From Notospermus geniculatus (Eukaryota > Nemertea > Pilidiophora > Heteronemertea > Lineidae): DNA of 64,000 nucleotides. This document shows positions 11,276-23,224 of this stretch, piece after piece. The number at the start of each line of letters is the position of its first letter. The first letter of the stretch is position 1. The position numbers were made by a program, and so were the translations under genes. Under the pieces are notes generated by a model, which was given only the letters and a program-made list of their open reading frames with translations, searched no databases and was not told the DNA's origin. The stretch is from NCBI GenBank assembly GCA_002633025.1, contig NMRB01000074.1, forward strand, positions 663,170 to 727,169. The letters run 5' to 3'.

Positions 11276-14200
11276 TTAAATTGACCTGTAGTTTGAACTA
11301 GGATATGGTGACACTAATAATGTGTCTGAGGATGATCGGTGTGGCCGGCGAAAACCCTCCTTTTTCCAACCGTAGATAAATGAATTGAAGAATCCTTGTA
11401 AAGGAGCTGTTAATGCTTGGATGACAAATATTGGGAAGTATCTCCTCATGCTGAATGAATCTGTCATTGAGATCAGACCAAGAAGTAAACCTGGAAGGAA
11501 ACAATTGCTCTCAGCAAAAGGAACTGACTGGGCAGAGGCCTCAAAATACCTCTACAGTGTATTTTTGGTGATGCAAAATCTCAGTTGGAGCTTACATTAC
11601 AGAAATTAAAGCTCAAACCTGAACGACTGTAGGTGAATTAGCAAGAGGCAAGAGCCCTCATTGTATTGCCAAAAATGTGACCACTTACTTGGCAGCCAGC
11701 ACATCAGAAAGACAATTTGGTAAAGAATAGCTTTATTTCGCGTCATCTGCTTCTCCTCATATTCTTGACTGGTAATACTTCCTAAAGATACAAAAGATAG
11801 AATTTCACCATCATAAAGTAATGAAGTTATACAGAACAGTCCACAGGGTTTCATCATATTTGGTGCTCATCAGAAAATAAGCCCAAAGTCAAGGGCCTAT
11901 GCGACCAGAGAGTACTTTCCATACCACACACATGTGCACATACCTCGCTTCATTTGGATTTTAGGCACCAATTTCAGCGCAAAGAAATAGATGACCTAAA
12001 AAGAGAAAATAAGGATTGAAATACCAAAGAGGAACAGAAGATAATATGTTCTGTAAGTATTTCTCTGTCTGGCTGAGTTTTGTGGAAGATTATTGAAGAT
12101 TTAGGTCTCAAATATGGAGTTACTTGAAATGCTGGTCATGTTCAGTACCAGTGTGCTCAGCTGCAATGGTAAGAGCCAATACTTATGCCCTATGAACTGT
12201 AATTCTTTGTGTATTAATCCCAATCAAACACATTCCCATGCATTTTATGTACATTTGTACTTACAAAGTTTCCAATGAATGTGACTATTAGGGGTATCAT
12301 GAAGAAATATTTGGCAGCCATTCGCAACTGAAATAACACTGTTGAACCCCATTCCTGGAAAATAGTAGAACAATTACAACATCACATGATAAAAACACCA
12401 GCACATGTACCGTAATTTGCTCTGTGTGTTTACGTCCTTATAAAATCAGGACTGACAGTCGAATAACCTCAGTAAAAAACAAGTCTAATGCTCATTGAAG
12501 ACGGCCATGCTCAATATAGGATTACATGTGACATCGCAATTTACACTGGTTAATAACTGAGCTTGAACTGCACAAGAAAATGACACAACTCTCAAACAGA
12601 ATGAGCTTTACCTCAATTCAACTACACAACACATTCCTAACAACAGGCTTACCCAACATATGTCTTCTTTGTAGTGGAAAAGTGGAATGCACCTAGAGAG
12701 CAGGGAAAAAGTCAATCAAAACTGTATCACAACAATAAAGAATTCTGAATTGTACTATTGGCTACACAGAAATGCCCATATTATGCATTGCTCTAGCAAG
12801 TACAGAGTTCTCTTGTGGTTGTTCTACAGTGCAACAGTCAGGATTATGACTTGGTAATGAGCTACAGACACTGCCTATGTGATTTGAGAGCTGGAAGTTA
12901 ATACTCTCATCTCTTAACAATCTCACAAAGCTGTGATGCTACTGCCATAAAATAATACTTACGTGCTACAGTCATGCTCGACAGGAATTATTGGATAACT
13001 CTGATTTGGATTAGAAAACGAGGTGGATATTTCTCCATTGATGAGACACACAAGAAGAATCCCACCAAAAACTGGGAGCAGCCTGAAGATAAAGGATTTG
13101 TTTAAACAGTAAAAGGTTTTGGTGTTTTCGAGGTGTTTTCGAAGTGAGATCATAATTAACATCCTTCATTCACCTACATACAAACCTCATCTGAACCTAT
13201 AAATTTGTCTATTTCAAATTGCAAGTATGCTGAAGAAGTTGTAGTATCCTACCCAGCAGTGAGACTCAAAACAAGGCATCCAAATTTTAATATCTTGTTA
13301 TTCCAATATCTAAAGGATGTTGAATAATACCAGTAGACTTACCATGATACCGCATACATGCAAATGCGTGTGATGTGGATCGATCGCTGAAATGACAGAG
13401 AATTACATTAGTCAATTCAAACAATACCCCGGTATCAAATCAGAAGAGTTTGAAATCAGAGTTGTTAGGTTCATCAGGAATTAGTTATACAGCCAATATT
13501 TCGATGGAGATAATGCCCCCCCCCCCNNNNNNNNNNNNNNNNNNNNNNNNNNNNNNNNNNNNNNNNNNNNNNNNNNNNNNNNNNNNNNNNNNNTTTGAAT
13601 GGAATGCTGTGGTAAAGATTATTGTCAATATCAGTGAAGTGGTTTGTTGGTGTTGCATAAGGTCATAAAAGGGAAACTTGAATTTGACGTCCCACCGATC
13701 ACATAAGCCTACCCACATGTCATGGTTGATTTTTACATGTTGTAACTGATATTGATCATAATCTTTACCACAGCATTCCATTCAAATCTGTCAGGCCTAG
13801 ATGTGCTGTTCTGTTCTCCCCCCACATAAATAGGGGTGCAGAAATGAAGAAAATCACAGATTTTATGGAAATATTTCAGCAAAACCAATATGTTCAGTAA
13901 TGATTTTATGATGAATGATAAATAATACCATTACTCTCCCAATACAACAAACATTAGGGAATAATTTCCCTGTTTTCATGCTGATTTCAGACATTTTGCA
14001 AATGCTCTTTGTTTTCCTAATTAATGAAACTAATGTCACATTTTTCTTTCACGGTTATTTAGTTCACGTTATAAAATATTACACCTGAAGTTATCATGAA
14101 AATCAAACACCTGCAACTAAATGAAAAATTAGTTGGGAAAAATGTTCCGAAAAAGAACATGCCCTTTTACTTCAAAAATGATGCCCAAGTAAGATCTTCA

Positions 14201-15910
14201 TGCCACCAATTCTTTGTCAGTAATGATACTTATGCACTAAAAAGCTGCCTCTAGAGGCCCTTTAAGGGAGATTTCCTGGTAATACATGTATTTCAAAATG
14301 ATTTCATGAACTTTGGGTTGGACTAGATGCCAAAGGATGTAATCATTTTTTTAATGGTCAGCTGATGTACTCTGGAATAACAGCAATGTAATTGCCAGAG
14401 TGGATATGTGATCGACACAGTTATCAAGAGACTCTCAGGAAAAATAATGCAAAAACTTAGGGATTTCCCAGATCTGACAGTGATAAAGCCACAAGGAAGT
14501 TTTCTTAAGTGTCATGAGGGCACAACCAGCATAGCCAAGTGTGTTTTACAAATAAAGTTATCTTGGATGCATTGTCTGTTGGCATATGCCAATAAGTGAA
14601 TATGTGGGTAGTGTCACAAGTTTTTCTTTTGACCGACCTTCAACACAGGTATCAACATCAAAGCATAATACGATTATAGCTCTAAATTGGATGAGATAAA
14701 GGAAAGCACCTTGTCCCAAATAGAAATTGATCTAAAAACAAAATACAACAAAACTAACTTCAACTCCTGAAATGATTTCTTACCATTGTTATTCCTGACA
14801 GGAACATACATATTTGCCGGTGTCGCATACTGGCTTCTGTCGACAAGTACAGAATACAGCAGACCATGAGGAATAAACTGGCCAACCAATCGGCCAAAGA
14901 AAGGTTGAGAATCGGTTGAATCTGAAGATTGCATATGAAAGTTTACTCAAGTGGTAGGGAGTTCAAGATTTAGCAAGAGAATAATGCTATTTCAAAAGAG
15001 CCATGGGTGCAGCCATTGCTCTGAGTCCTGATGTTACTAGTGCTGGATGAATATGCATGAATGTAAACTGAACTAAGTTCAGTGCCCTGCATGACGCAAA
15101 TTTATTAAGTGTACAATTACAACATTGCCAACTGGACAACTAATTGTCCTTCGACCATAATACTGATGATAATAATGATGATGATGATGAATGGCCCTGC
15201 GCATGGTCACAATGTTGCAAAATAATTGTACAATTTCTGCAACAATTTGTGCAAATAGTGTGGCACCCCTATCATTAGATGAACCAACACACCTCATGTA
15301 AGGAATAAAAATTCCGTTTGTACACAATGTGGATCAAAATTGAAGAAGCACCACACAAACTGTAAGAAAAGAACACAACTTGATCAAGTAATTTGGGAAA
15401 AATAATACTGAGTATGGTGTTAAAAGCAGTAAATGCTCTAAAAATTATGAAGTTAAAGAAATCGTTTCCTGATCAATATACATTGAAAACATCTAGTCAT
15501 TCATGAAATGGAGGAGAAAATGCAGTTATTGAAGAAACTTTTACAAACCTTAGAAAACTGGCACTTAAATCAATGTACCCAATAATTTGCATCTGAAAGA
15601 GAAGTGAATATCATAGAGAGTTCTGTACCGGTAGTCTAATTTTCCATTAAGCATCACCAATGATGCTCAACACTTGATTTGTCCCTCCCATTTTTGCTTC
15701 CATTCAAATGATGAAAGTAGATATTGCTACCATATTTATGAAAAGTTGTCAAGTCAAATCTCAAATTACTGTAACCATAAACAGTAGGACTACAGCAGGC
15801 AAAAAACTCACCTGCCTGTGGTTAAGAAGGTCTTCATCAGTCTGGTTTGAAGAATTTGAAATGTTTGAGGTGAATTCTTCCATTGGAATTTTTATCCATG
15901 CCATATCCAT
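11276..15910 (-). CDS. TMEM116: TMEM116-like seven-transmembrane receptor family protein, model incomplete
   Basis: Exons on the minus strand: 15910-15812 (start, N-glycosylation sites NIS, NSS, NQT), 15592-15549, 14921-14784 (TM2, LNLSLADWLASLFLMVCC), 13386-13343, 13082-12963 (TM4), 12692-12653, 12354-12265 (TM5), 11995-11944, 11781-11689 (TM6, IVFLMCWLP) and 11490-11276 (TM7 and stop). All junctions from 13386 onward are phase-consistent. The TM7 segment QALTAPLQGFFNSFIYGW is the TMEM116 signature (human QALTATSQGLLNCGVYGW). The TM1 exon (between 15549 and 14921) and the TM3 exon (between 14784 and 13386) were not found; the latter interval contains the N gap. TMEM116 proteins are orphan GPCR-like membrane proteins of uncertain function. 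Confidence 0.82.
13527..13593. other. Assembly gap, 67 Ns beside a poly-C run and a hairpin
   Basis: The gap follows a run of 12 C (13515-13526). Immediately to its right an arm TTTGAATGGAATGCTGTGGT (13594) is matched in inverted orientation by ACCACAGCATTCCATTCAAA near 13768-13787. The gap lies next to, or cuts into, a foldback element in the TMEM116 gene. Confidence 0.9.
13594..13789. mobile_element. Foldback element abutting the assembly gap
   Basis: Inverted arms of about 43 bp with few mismatches (13594-13637 and about 13745-13787) enclose about 110 bp. The left terminus may extend into the gap. No reading frame is present. Confidence 0.55.
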
Positions 15911-17082
15911 TTTTCATTGCATACGGTACAACCTGCGATTACTTTCCACAGTGTTGCTCAATGATTTCAACGAACTGCACCTAAATAAAAACAATCCCAT
16001 ATCATGATTGTGCAATATAGAACCTGAAAACAAATCAATATATATGAAAGTGTGTGTTACCCCGTCCGAGGTCTAATGAAATTAGCACTACACTCAGCAA
16101 ACAGCCAAAATGTTATGAGACATAGTCGGCCAAAGTGCACAGTTGAGTTAAAGGAGCACGGTATTGCCACTTTTTCTCGACAGCCAGCGCCACTCTCCAA
16201 CCCGTGGGACTAACTACATTTCAGCGAATGACCCGATTTACTGCGCACATTTTGTAATGCATTTTTGTAGTTCGTCGTACTGCTGCTAGCTGGCTCCCTC
16301 TACGTCGGCAGTCAAATAACGCATTTGAGATCCAATACCGTGCTCCTTTAAGCTACAGAATATAGTCACACTCAGTTGGTCCCACTCTCATCTCACTCCT
16401 TTTGAGAGTACAGCAGTGGCGCCTCGACCTGGGGACTGGATAACCAAAACAATGTAAACCTCATTCCCCTATGAGCGAGCACAATTCTAAATTCATAATG
16501 CAGCCTAGGCTGACAGCAGCAGTAGGTACTGGGCATGAGCACATGAAAGCCTACACCTGATCATATACTGACATCATGACATGGCTGACAGTGATGAAGT
16601 GTCTGGTGATGCAGTCTTTTGTCTATGTCATGATGATGTCTTCAATAGCTAGGCCTATTATAGGCCACTAATGCAATGCATGATTTGCAGGGCCAAGTTG
16701 TAACGAATTAAAATATAACCAGAAGATATCACGATCAGCTTTTTCATCTCAAGAACATGCATAAAAAGGAAGGATTTCCCACACTGTCAATGAACATGAT
16801 GAAATGAGGAAATGTCAAAATCACGTGCACTTGTTTACAAAGCCACCTAGCGGTAAAGTTATAAACTATTCAGACAAAACTTAAACCCACCTAGCGGAGG
16901 ATCGTGGTACCAATCTAATCAATATTTTACGTTACTTGGCCTATCCATCGATAGAGGGCGTGTGTGTTGCTTAGCAACGGCGACATAATTTACAAAAATT
17001 CACTGCACTGCATGCTGTTGGTCTGTTCCCTGTGTGTTTTCCTCAACATTATAAGTAAATTTCAGCTGGAATTTCAAATAAA
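15911..17082. other. Divergent intergenic region TMEM116 / PIERCE
   Basis: The two genes start about 1.17 kb apart in opposite directions. The interval holds a complete TTAA-flanked MITE (16148-16351). No TATA box, rRNA or tRNA gene was seen. A CACGTG E-box occurs at about 16823. Confidence 0.45.
16148..16351. mobile_element. MITE with perfect inverted ends and TTAA flanks
   Basis: TTAAAGGAGCACGGTATTG at the left is mirrored by CAATACCGTGCTCCTTTAA at the right, about 204 bp in all. The TTAA at each end may be a piggyBac-type target duplication or part of the inverted repeat. No coding sequence is present. Confidence 0.75.
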
Positions 17083-19963
17083 ATGGCGGATAATGTAAGT
17101 ATAGTCCATTACTACCCCTCTCTCTTTGGCATTTGTGTAAATCCCCATTTGGTTTATCAAAAAACTTGCGTTTTTGAAGGGTGTTGCTCTTGCTGATCTC
17201 TAGTCTCTGTGTCTGTGACATGTAGGCCTAGGCCTAGCGTAGGCTAGCCTAGGCCTAGGCCTAGGCCTAGGCCTAGGCCTAGGCCTACCGGTAGGCCTAG
17301 GCCTATATATGTGTTGGCAGTTTTTTAGCTCACCTGTGAGCTATAGTCATCATGGGATCGGGGTTCAGGAATGGTGATCACGTCTCAGGCCCCATGGGCC
17401 TGACACGTGATCATGTCTCAGGCCCCAAATATACCGCAATGCACGTGCGTACTAGGCCTAGGTCATAGGCCTATCTACTTCTTCTCGTCGCCTAGCTGTA
17501 GATCACAGGCCCCTGAAGCCCAGTTAGCGGGATTATCGGGTTAGTTAGCGGGAATATCGGGTTAAACCATTGTAAACAATGGGTAAGAGTAATAATAAGA
17601 CTTATTATTACTCTTACCCATTGTTTACAATGGTTTAACCCGATATTCCCGCTAACTAACCCGATAAACTCTCTTTGGCATTTGTGTAAATCCCCATTTG
17701 GTTTATCAAAAAACTTGCGTTTTTGAAGGGTGTTGCTCTTGCTGATCTCTAGTCTCTGTGACATGTGTTAGGCCTAGTGTGTGTTGGCAGTTTTTTCATG
17801 GTTTTGGGTCAGTCACAGTCAGTGGTGGATGCACCTGTGCATGCTGGCATGCTGGTGGTGTAGGCTAGGCCTACATACAGTAGGCTAGGCCTAGCCTGCC
17901 CTATGACAAATGTATGAAGGGCCTAGGCCTATATATACATGTATGCCCAACATATAGGCCTACATGACTGATAGATTGATAATGATATCATAATCATATG
18001 GTGCGCGTATTGGTGGATAGGTCGTCGAAGTCACAAAATCGTGGGGTTCTCTGCGTCATGTCATTCAGTTTCAGATAGGCCTAGGCCTACCTACATCAAT
18101 GAAGTTCTGTCTCTAATCTTTTTCTAGTCACCATGCGTCATGCAACCTCAGGAAGGATCAAGTGATGGAGCAGTTGAGCTTGGACCTGGAGGAGTACCCA
18201 TAGGTGCGAAAACCTCTGATTACTATCGAGTTCACAATATTCCCAGTCGATTTGATAATCCTGGTATGAAAGCTGTAAAAATAGGCATACACTTGAACAC
18301 ACAATCTTTTCTTCTGGGACATTCTCCCACAGGTGAGCACATGGTCCATGGACCGTTTCATTCATGGTTTTGGGTCAGTCACAGTGGTGGATGCACCTGT
18401 GCATGCTGGCATGCTGGTGGTGTAGGCTAGGCCTACATACAGTAGGCTAGGCCTAGCCTGCCCTATGACAAATGTATGAAGGGCCTAGGCCTATACTAGG
18501 CCTACATGTATATGCCTAACATATAGGCCTACATGACTGATAGATTGATAGCCTATCATCATGATCATAGGCCTAATCATGGTGCGCGTATTGGTGGATA
18601 GCTTCTACTATCTTCGTCGAAGTCACAAAATCGTGGGGTTCTCTGCGTCACGTCATTCAGTTTCAGATAGGCCTAGGCCTACCTACATCAATGAAGTTCT
18701 GTCTCTAATCTTTTTCTAGTCACCATGCGTCATGCAGCCTCAGGAAGGATCAAGTGATGGAGCAGTTGAGCTTGGACCTGGAGGAGTACCCATAGGTGCG
18801 AAAACCTCTGATTACTATCGAGTTCACAATGTTCCCAGTCGATTTGATAATCCTGGTATGAAATTTATTGTTATTTCTCACACAAGGACAAAGGAGCGAT
18901 ATCAAGATCACAGGTGGTTATCTTATGAATCTGAAGTAACGATCAATTTTCTTTCACCAGTACCAAAAATAGATTTATTTTTGCTAGTACCTGATAGAAA
19001 TTTTTTTTGTTGGGCTGACTTCAAAAATATTGAAACCAGTGTCAATCAAACTGCCAAAAGACTTTGATGCTGCTCCTTTGTCTTCACAGGATATAATCTA
19101 ACAGTTCTGTTGTTTCATTTTGTTTATAGGTACTTACAATCATGGCAATCCAGTCTTTACTTGCTGTGAAGAATTAAAAACAACTGAGGCCCCAGAACAA
19201 GGCCAGAATGGTCTGTAACATTGCCAATGTTTGTTGTATTTCTAAATTGATAAGTTCTGTCAGATCAGTAAGAAGCCAGTCAACAAATGTTCAATGTTAT
19301 CCTTGTTTTTTTCAATAAATTTATGTCATGTTATTCCATCCATATCACAATAATGTGCTCTTTACTGACTTGCACACCTACCTAGGACTTCAGTTACAGT
19401 GAGGACTATAACTTGGACTTGCATACCATTTTCATTACCGGTAATCATTCCATATTAAAACACAGGCAGTGAGTGTCACACTCACTGCCAAACATGAAAT
19501 CGTGTTAAAAATATTGAATAAAAGTGCTGTACATCTCATTCCATGCTGTACTTGTCTCCATTGCTTTTTTTGGTCCTAACTATTTGTTTTTATTTTCAGA
19601 ATGGTTTCAAGGTTATGGAGGCACAACAGAGAACCCCATGTACAGAAAAAGCTCATCGGATGTGGGCCGATTAGCTCCCACTGTGCACACAATGCCAACA
19701 AGTTTTCACTGTAAATCCCAAAAATTCTCTGAGGTTAGTATGTTCAAGCCAGGGCCAAGCAATTATAGTATACTACTTGCGAGTTTGCTATCCATACAAT
19801 ATTGGCTTGGGTAGCTATTCTACTCATACCGATCTTCCTCTTGGTCTCCTTACTTACCGATATTCCAGTGAACACCTTTTGTCTTTATTTTCAGCATTTA
19901 GGAAAATGTGGCAACTACCGCAATCATTCTATGAACACTGGCCTTGACAAGAGCAAAGTGTAA
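17083..19963 (+). CDS. PIERCE1: PIERCE1/2-like piercer of microtubule wall protein
   Basis: The exons are 17083-17094 (MADN), exon 2 at 18128-18263 or its duplicate 18720-18855, then 19600-19733 and 19895-19963, all in phase, giving 116 residues. Key matches to human PIERCE1 (C9orf116) are TSDYYRV...RFDNPEWFQGYGG, then RLAPTVHTMP and FSEHLGKCGNYRNHSMNTG. PIERCE proteins are microtubule inner proteins of ciliary doublets and are needed for motile cilia. A further in-phase segment of 81 nt (19130-19210) is annotated separately. The start is chosen because MADN joins exon 2 in phase 0 and is preceded by AAAATGGCGG. AATAAA at 20760-20765 is a candidate 3' end. Confidence 0.85.
17224..17310. repeat. 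TAGGCC simple-repeat tract
   Basis: Uninterrupted and slightly degenerate TAGGCC units occur in PIERCE intron 1. Shorter runs of the same palindromic hexamer (TAGGCCTA) are scattered through the entire window and appear to be a genome-wide repeat flavour. Confidence 0.8.
17534..17666. repeat. 133-bp perfect palindrome
   Basis: The arms 17534-17599 and 17601-17666 are 66 bp each and pair perfectly around one central base. The left arm is preceded by a direct repeat of the GTTAGCGGG..ATCGGGTTA unit. The palindrome separates two tandem copies (17123-17223 and 17667-17765) of a segment beginning CTCTTTGGCATTTGTGTAAA. Confidence 0.85.
18128..18855 (+). repeat. Tandemly duplicated PIERCE exon 2 (18128-18263 and 18720-18855)
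   Basis: Both copies are 136 nt with intact acceptor and GTATGA donor, and they encode the same 45 residues apart from Ile/Val in HN(I/V)PSRFDNP. The duplicated unit is larger (about 17796-18275 and 18363-18868) and includes upstream TAGGCCTA-rich intron. Each copy enters in phase 0 and leaves in phase 1, so both cannot be used in one message without breaking the frame. Confidence 0.85.
19130..19218 (+). CDS. Optional or terminal PIERCE exon with PIERCE2-like motif
   Basis: After a TTTATAG acceptor, in the phase left by exon 2, codons read TYNHGNPVFTCCEELKTTEA then PEQGQNGL and a stop at 19218. The GNPVFTC motif resembles GNPVFSC of human PIERCE2 (C15orf65). With read-through to the stop, and the AATAAA at 19314-19319, it makes a short alternative 3' end. 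If the weak donor at 19211 (GTCTGT) is used, the 81-nt exon is a frame-preserving cassette joining GQN to EWFQG. Confidence 0.5.
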
Positions 19964-22900
19964 ATCTGTATAAAAGGAAGTAGAGACATTACAATATCAT
20001 GAAGTTTTTCAATGCATGCAAACTTGATGAAAGAGAACTCCCAAAATCACAAACACTGGTAAAAGAGTGTCATTAAAGTTACTGTTACATGTAAATCTAC
20101 CAGTGTTTCATCCGTCCTTAAGGAAGTTGGCTGATCTGGTGATAGTGTTATTAGGGCATGTAATACACTATCAACCCTATGTTCTAATTGTTCAAAAAAT
20201 GTGATTGAGTTCTGGGACATTGCAGTTTTTCCCACTGAGTTGTTCCTCTGTAACTGGTTAGTGAGCTGAATGTTACTACCACCTTCTTCATGTCTGATTC
20301 CGACTCTCAGTTTTCATCAAAAGCAAATATGTGATAGACTTCGCACATTTCTTTCTACTTACCAGTACATTTCCATGTACCGGTATGTGTAATTGTAGCA
20401 ATGATTTGGTTTTATTTTCAGAGGGATTTTCCTCGATTTCAGTCACACAACTGTCCTCCTTTCCACTTTCACACATCTTGTTGTACATGTTTGTTACTGT
20501 TGTAAATTGTGTATAAAATGTTCTAGAATATATAGGAGAATATCTCAAGGTTAATGAGCAATTCAATGACACATTTGCCCTCTGCAGTACAGATAAAGCT
20601 GTCTTTGAGATCGTCATCTTCAACACAATTCCTATTAGTATAACTGTTATTGATCCGTCAGTTAAGGATGTACACATACCAACGTCAACGAAGAAAAGTA
20701 CATGTAGTATGCAGCTGTAAGGGTCCTCTGTATTCTCACTCAAATTCAAATGAATTCATAATAAACATTTGTCTGTCTTGCACTCTGTCTTTGGTGTTTA
20801 TTCAATATGAAATGAACCCTATCAAGAGCAACATGTTTGATGAATGGCACACGTTGTCAATTTATTTCTGATGAATCATAATAGCCGTCTGTATTTCTGT
20901 TAGTCACGTTAGTCATGGCCAAATCACACAGATGGCAGCTCTGACAATGGCAACTCGTTAATACAAATCATTCAATATCATCCACTCTAAGCATAAAAAT
21001 AAGATGGACATCGAGAGTTCTAAAAGCACTTTTTTATTTCATTGCCACACTAGTTGTAAAACCATAAGCCTAGGACTTGCACCGAGCGTCCTGTCGATCG
21101 TTACATTATTAAGTACAGTTACTGAAGCACCTTTCAATTTATAACATCCAAAATAATTGAAAAGGCCACACTTTCACATTGCCCTGCACAAGGCTACAAT
21201 GACTACATATCTCAAATGGACTACAGCCACTGATGGGTTTCAATTTAAATTCAAAAGAAGATTTTTCTGCAGCATGATAAGAGACTGAGTAAATATATCA
21301 TGTTAATACCATTATCATTCATCTTCACTACCGGTAGCCATATTCTGACTTTCCAATATTCATTAATTTCATTTTAAATGCAAAAAATAACATATATTCT
21401 ATGTCGCCATGACTAGCGAGTCACTATGATTTCAGAAAACAAGACAAAAATGTTAGAAGATAACATAAACAGAACTACGAACAACGGAATGTCAACACAA
21501 TACGCTGCCATGTAAAAAGAATGTGAAGAAAAAAGCTGAAATTAAAACGAATGAGAATAGCCTAGGCCTAATTAAAGCTGAGAAAAGGAAACATCCTTAA
21601 AGGAAAGAGGATGTGTGTTGTCCGTTGAATCTGCCCCACCAAATGTGCTAGAGCCGATAATCTATCTCACCTTTTTCTATTATTGACTGGCTCTGATTAT
21701 AGACACTACTTGGTGCACTTGAATGACTCGGCTGTGCTATGTCATAAAGGAATTTAGGAACCCATCACCCAAGCCCTTTACATTGGCATACTATTCATGC
21801 AAAACCCAAGTGCACACCAATATACACATGATCCAAACTAACTTTCTAATAGCCTAGTTTTTGCGAAAACATACAAACACCAGTAACTTTAGTATTGGTA
21901 ACCTCCATTTTATTGAAGGTAAGATGTCTTGATGAATGAGGGAACCAGTTTTATCTATGAAGTCAATTATCTTATAGGACTAGAAATACGAAAATGACAG
22001 GTTGAGTTAGATAATAACTCCCATGAACAATGCGATCACCTGAAAGAGTTCTCTACTACACGATAAAATCACCCGAAATTCAACAGAATGAGATTGGATT
22101 AATGGCATTCACACTATGGTTGCCTGGCAAATTTAAATCATAACTCAATTAATCAACAAAAATACTGAAATGGAGCACCAACAAAAAAAAGATTACTTAC
22201 ATGGGATGCAACTGTCTTGTGTTCATAAAAACTGCTAAATGACTCGGTAACAGAACAAGGAAAATCATGCTTAAGCCTTCACATAGTTCGACTAGGAATC
22301 CTGCACCTTGTGGTGCTCCCTCATACCCTCGTTGTATTATCACAGAAAAATATCAATCACTAGCAAATTTATACGTACAGAATTTCAAGTATGAATTGAC
22401 CTGAACAAAGAGAAGGAAATATTCACAACCGACATAAATCCAGTCAAACATGTCAAAAGACTACAGCAGCCTGGTCAGTACAACCAGGAATTACACAACT
22501 ACACTAACTTTTGGTTTTTCGCATTCTATTTACACAACTTTCATTGAAAGAAAACAATTGGTTATGCATACTGACAAAATTACGATGGAGGTTCAACCTC
22601 CAACCCTCATGTCAGATCATACTGTTCAGAATACCTGAAGCACCAGTGCTTAGTGACCCACCTGAAAACATTCAGGGGCCTTATTCACAAACCCCTCTTA
22701 GCAGTTAAGAATTCGTAACATTCCAGGCATACCATTGAACAATGGTTTCTAAAAGAATAAGGTCCCTGATTCTTTATTACTTCTTGTCTGCATGTTACTA
22801 TTCAAGAAATCTGTTTTTACGGAGATGTAAAGTACATGATTGCAAGGTGATCACAGAAATATGAAAATTACAGAATTTTCCGAGCAGCTGGGGTGACCGA

Positions 22901-23224
22901 ATTGACTCTTTTCATTGCCAAAAGTGATGACCAGTGACCCCAGCAGATAAAACATACGTAATACATGTACAGTGCATTGCATTCAGAAAATATACACTAA
23001 ACTGGCACAGAACTTACCGACATGATTATGAGAATGAATAAATTCATACACCCAGCTTTGACATCTGCCCCAATAACAGAAAAATTTGAAAAATAGTGGA
23101 AGAAATATCTTTTTGATGTCTGCAAGGGATAACCTCTCTTTCCCAAAAAACAAACCATTAGGAGGGAACTCTCATGCAAGATGGTTATTGGTATGGTCAA
23201 TGCCTGGTGCTAGTCCTGAATGCC
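19964..23224. other. 3' UTR of PIERCE (+) and long 3' UTR of TBC1D25 (-)
   Basis: The genes converge here. A minus-strand AATAAA at 21038-21033 would give TBC1D25 a 3' UTR of about 2.2 kb. No further exon-like open frames with family resemblance were recognised. Confidence 0.45.

Noticed and set aside
15079-15327. Candidate TM1 exon of TMEM116 (VGNVVIVHLINLRHA)
   Set aside because: It has an acceptor-like AATTAG upstream but no GT donor in the needed phase.
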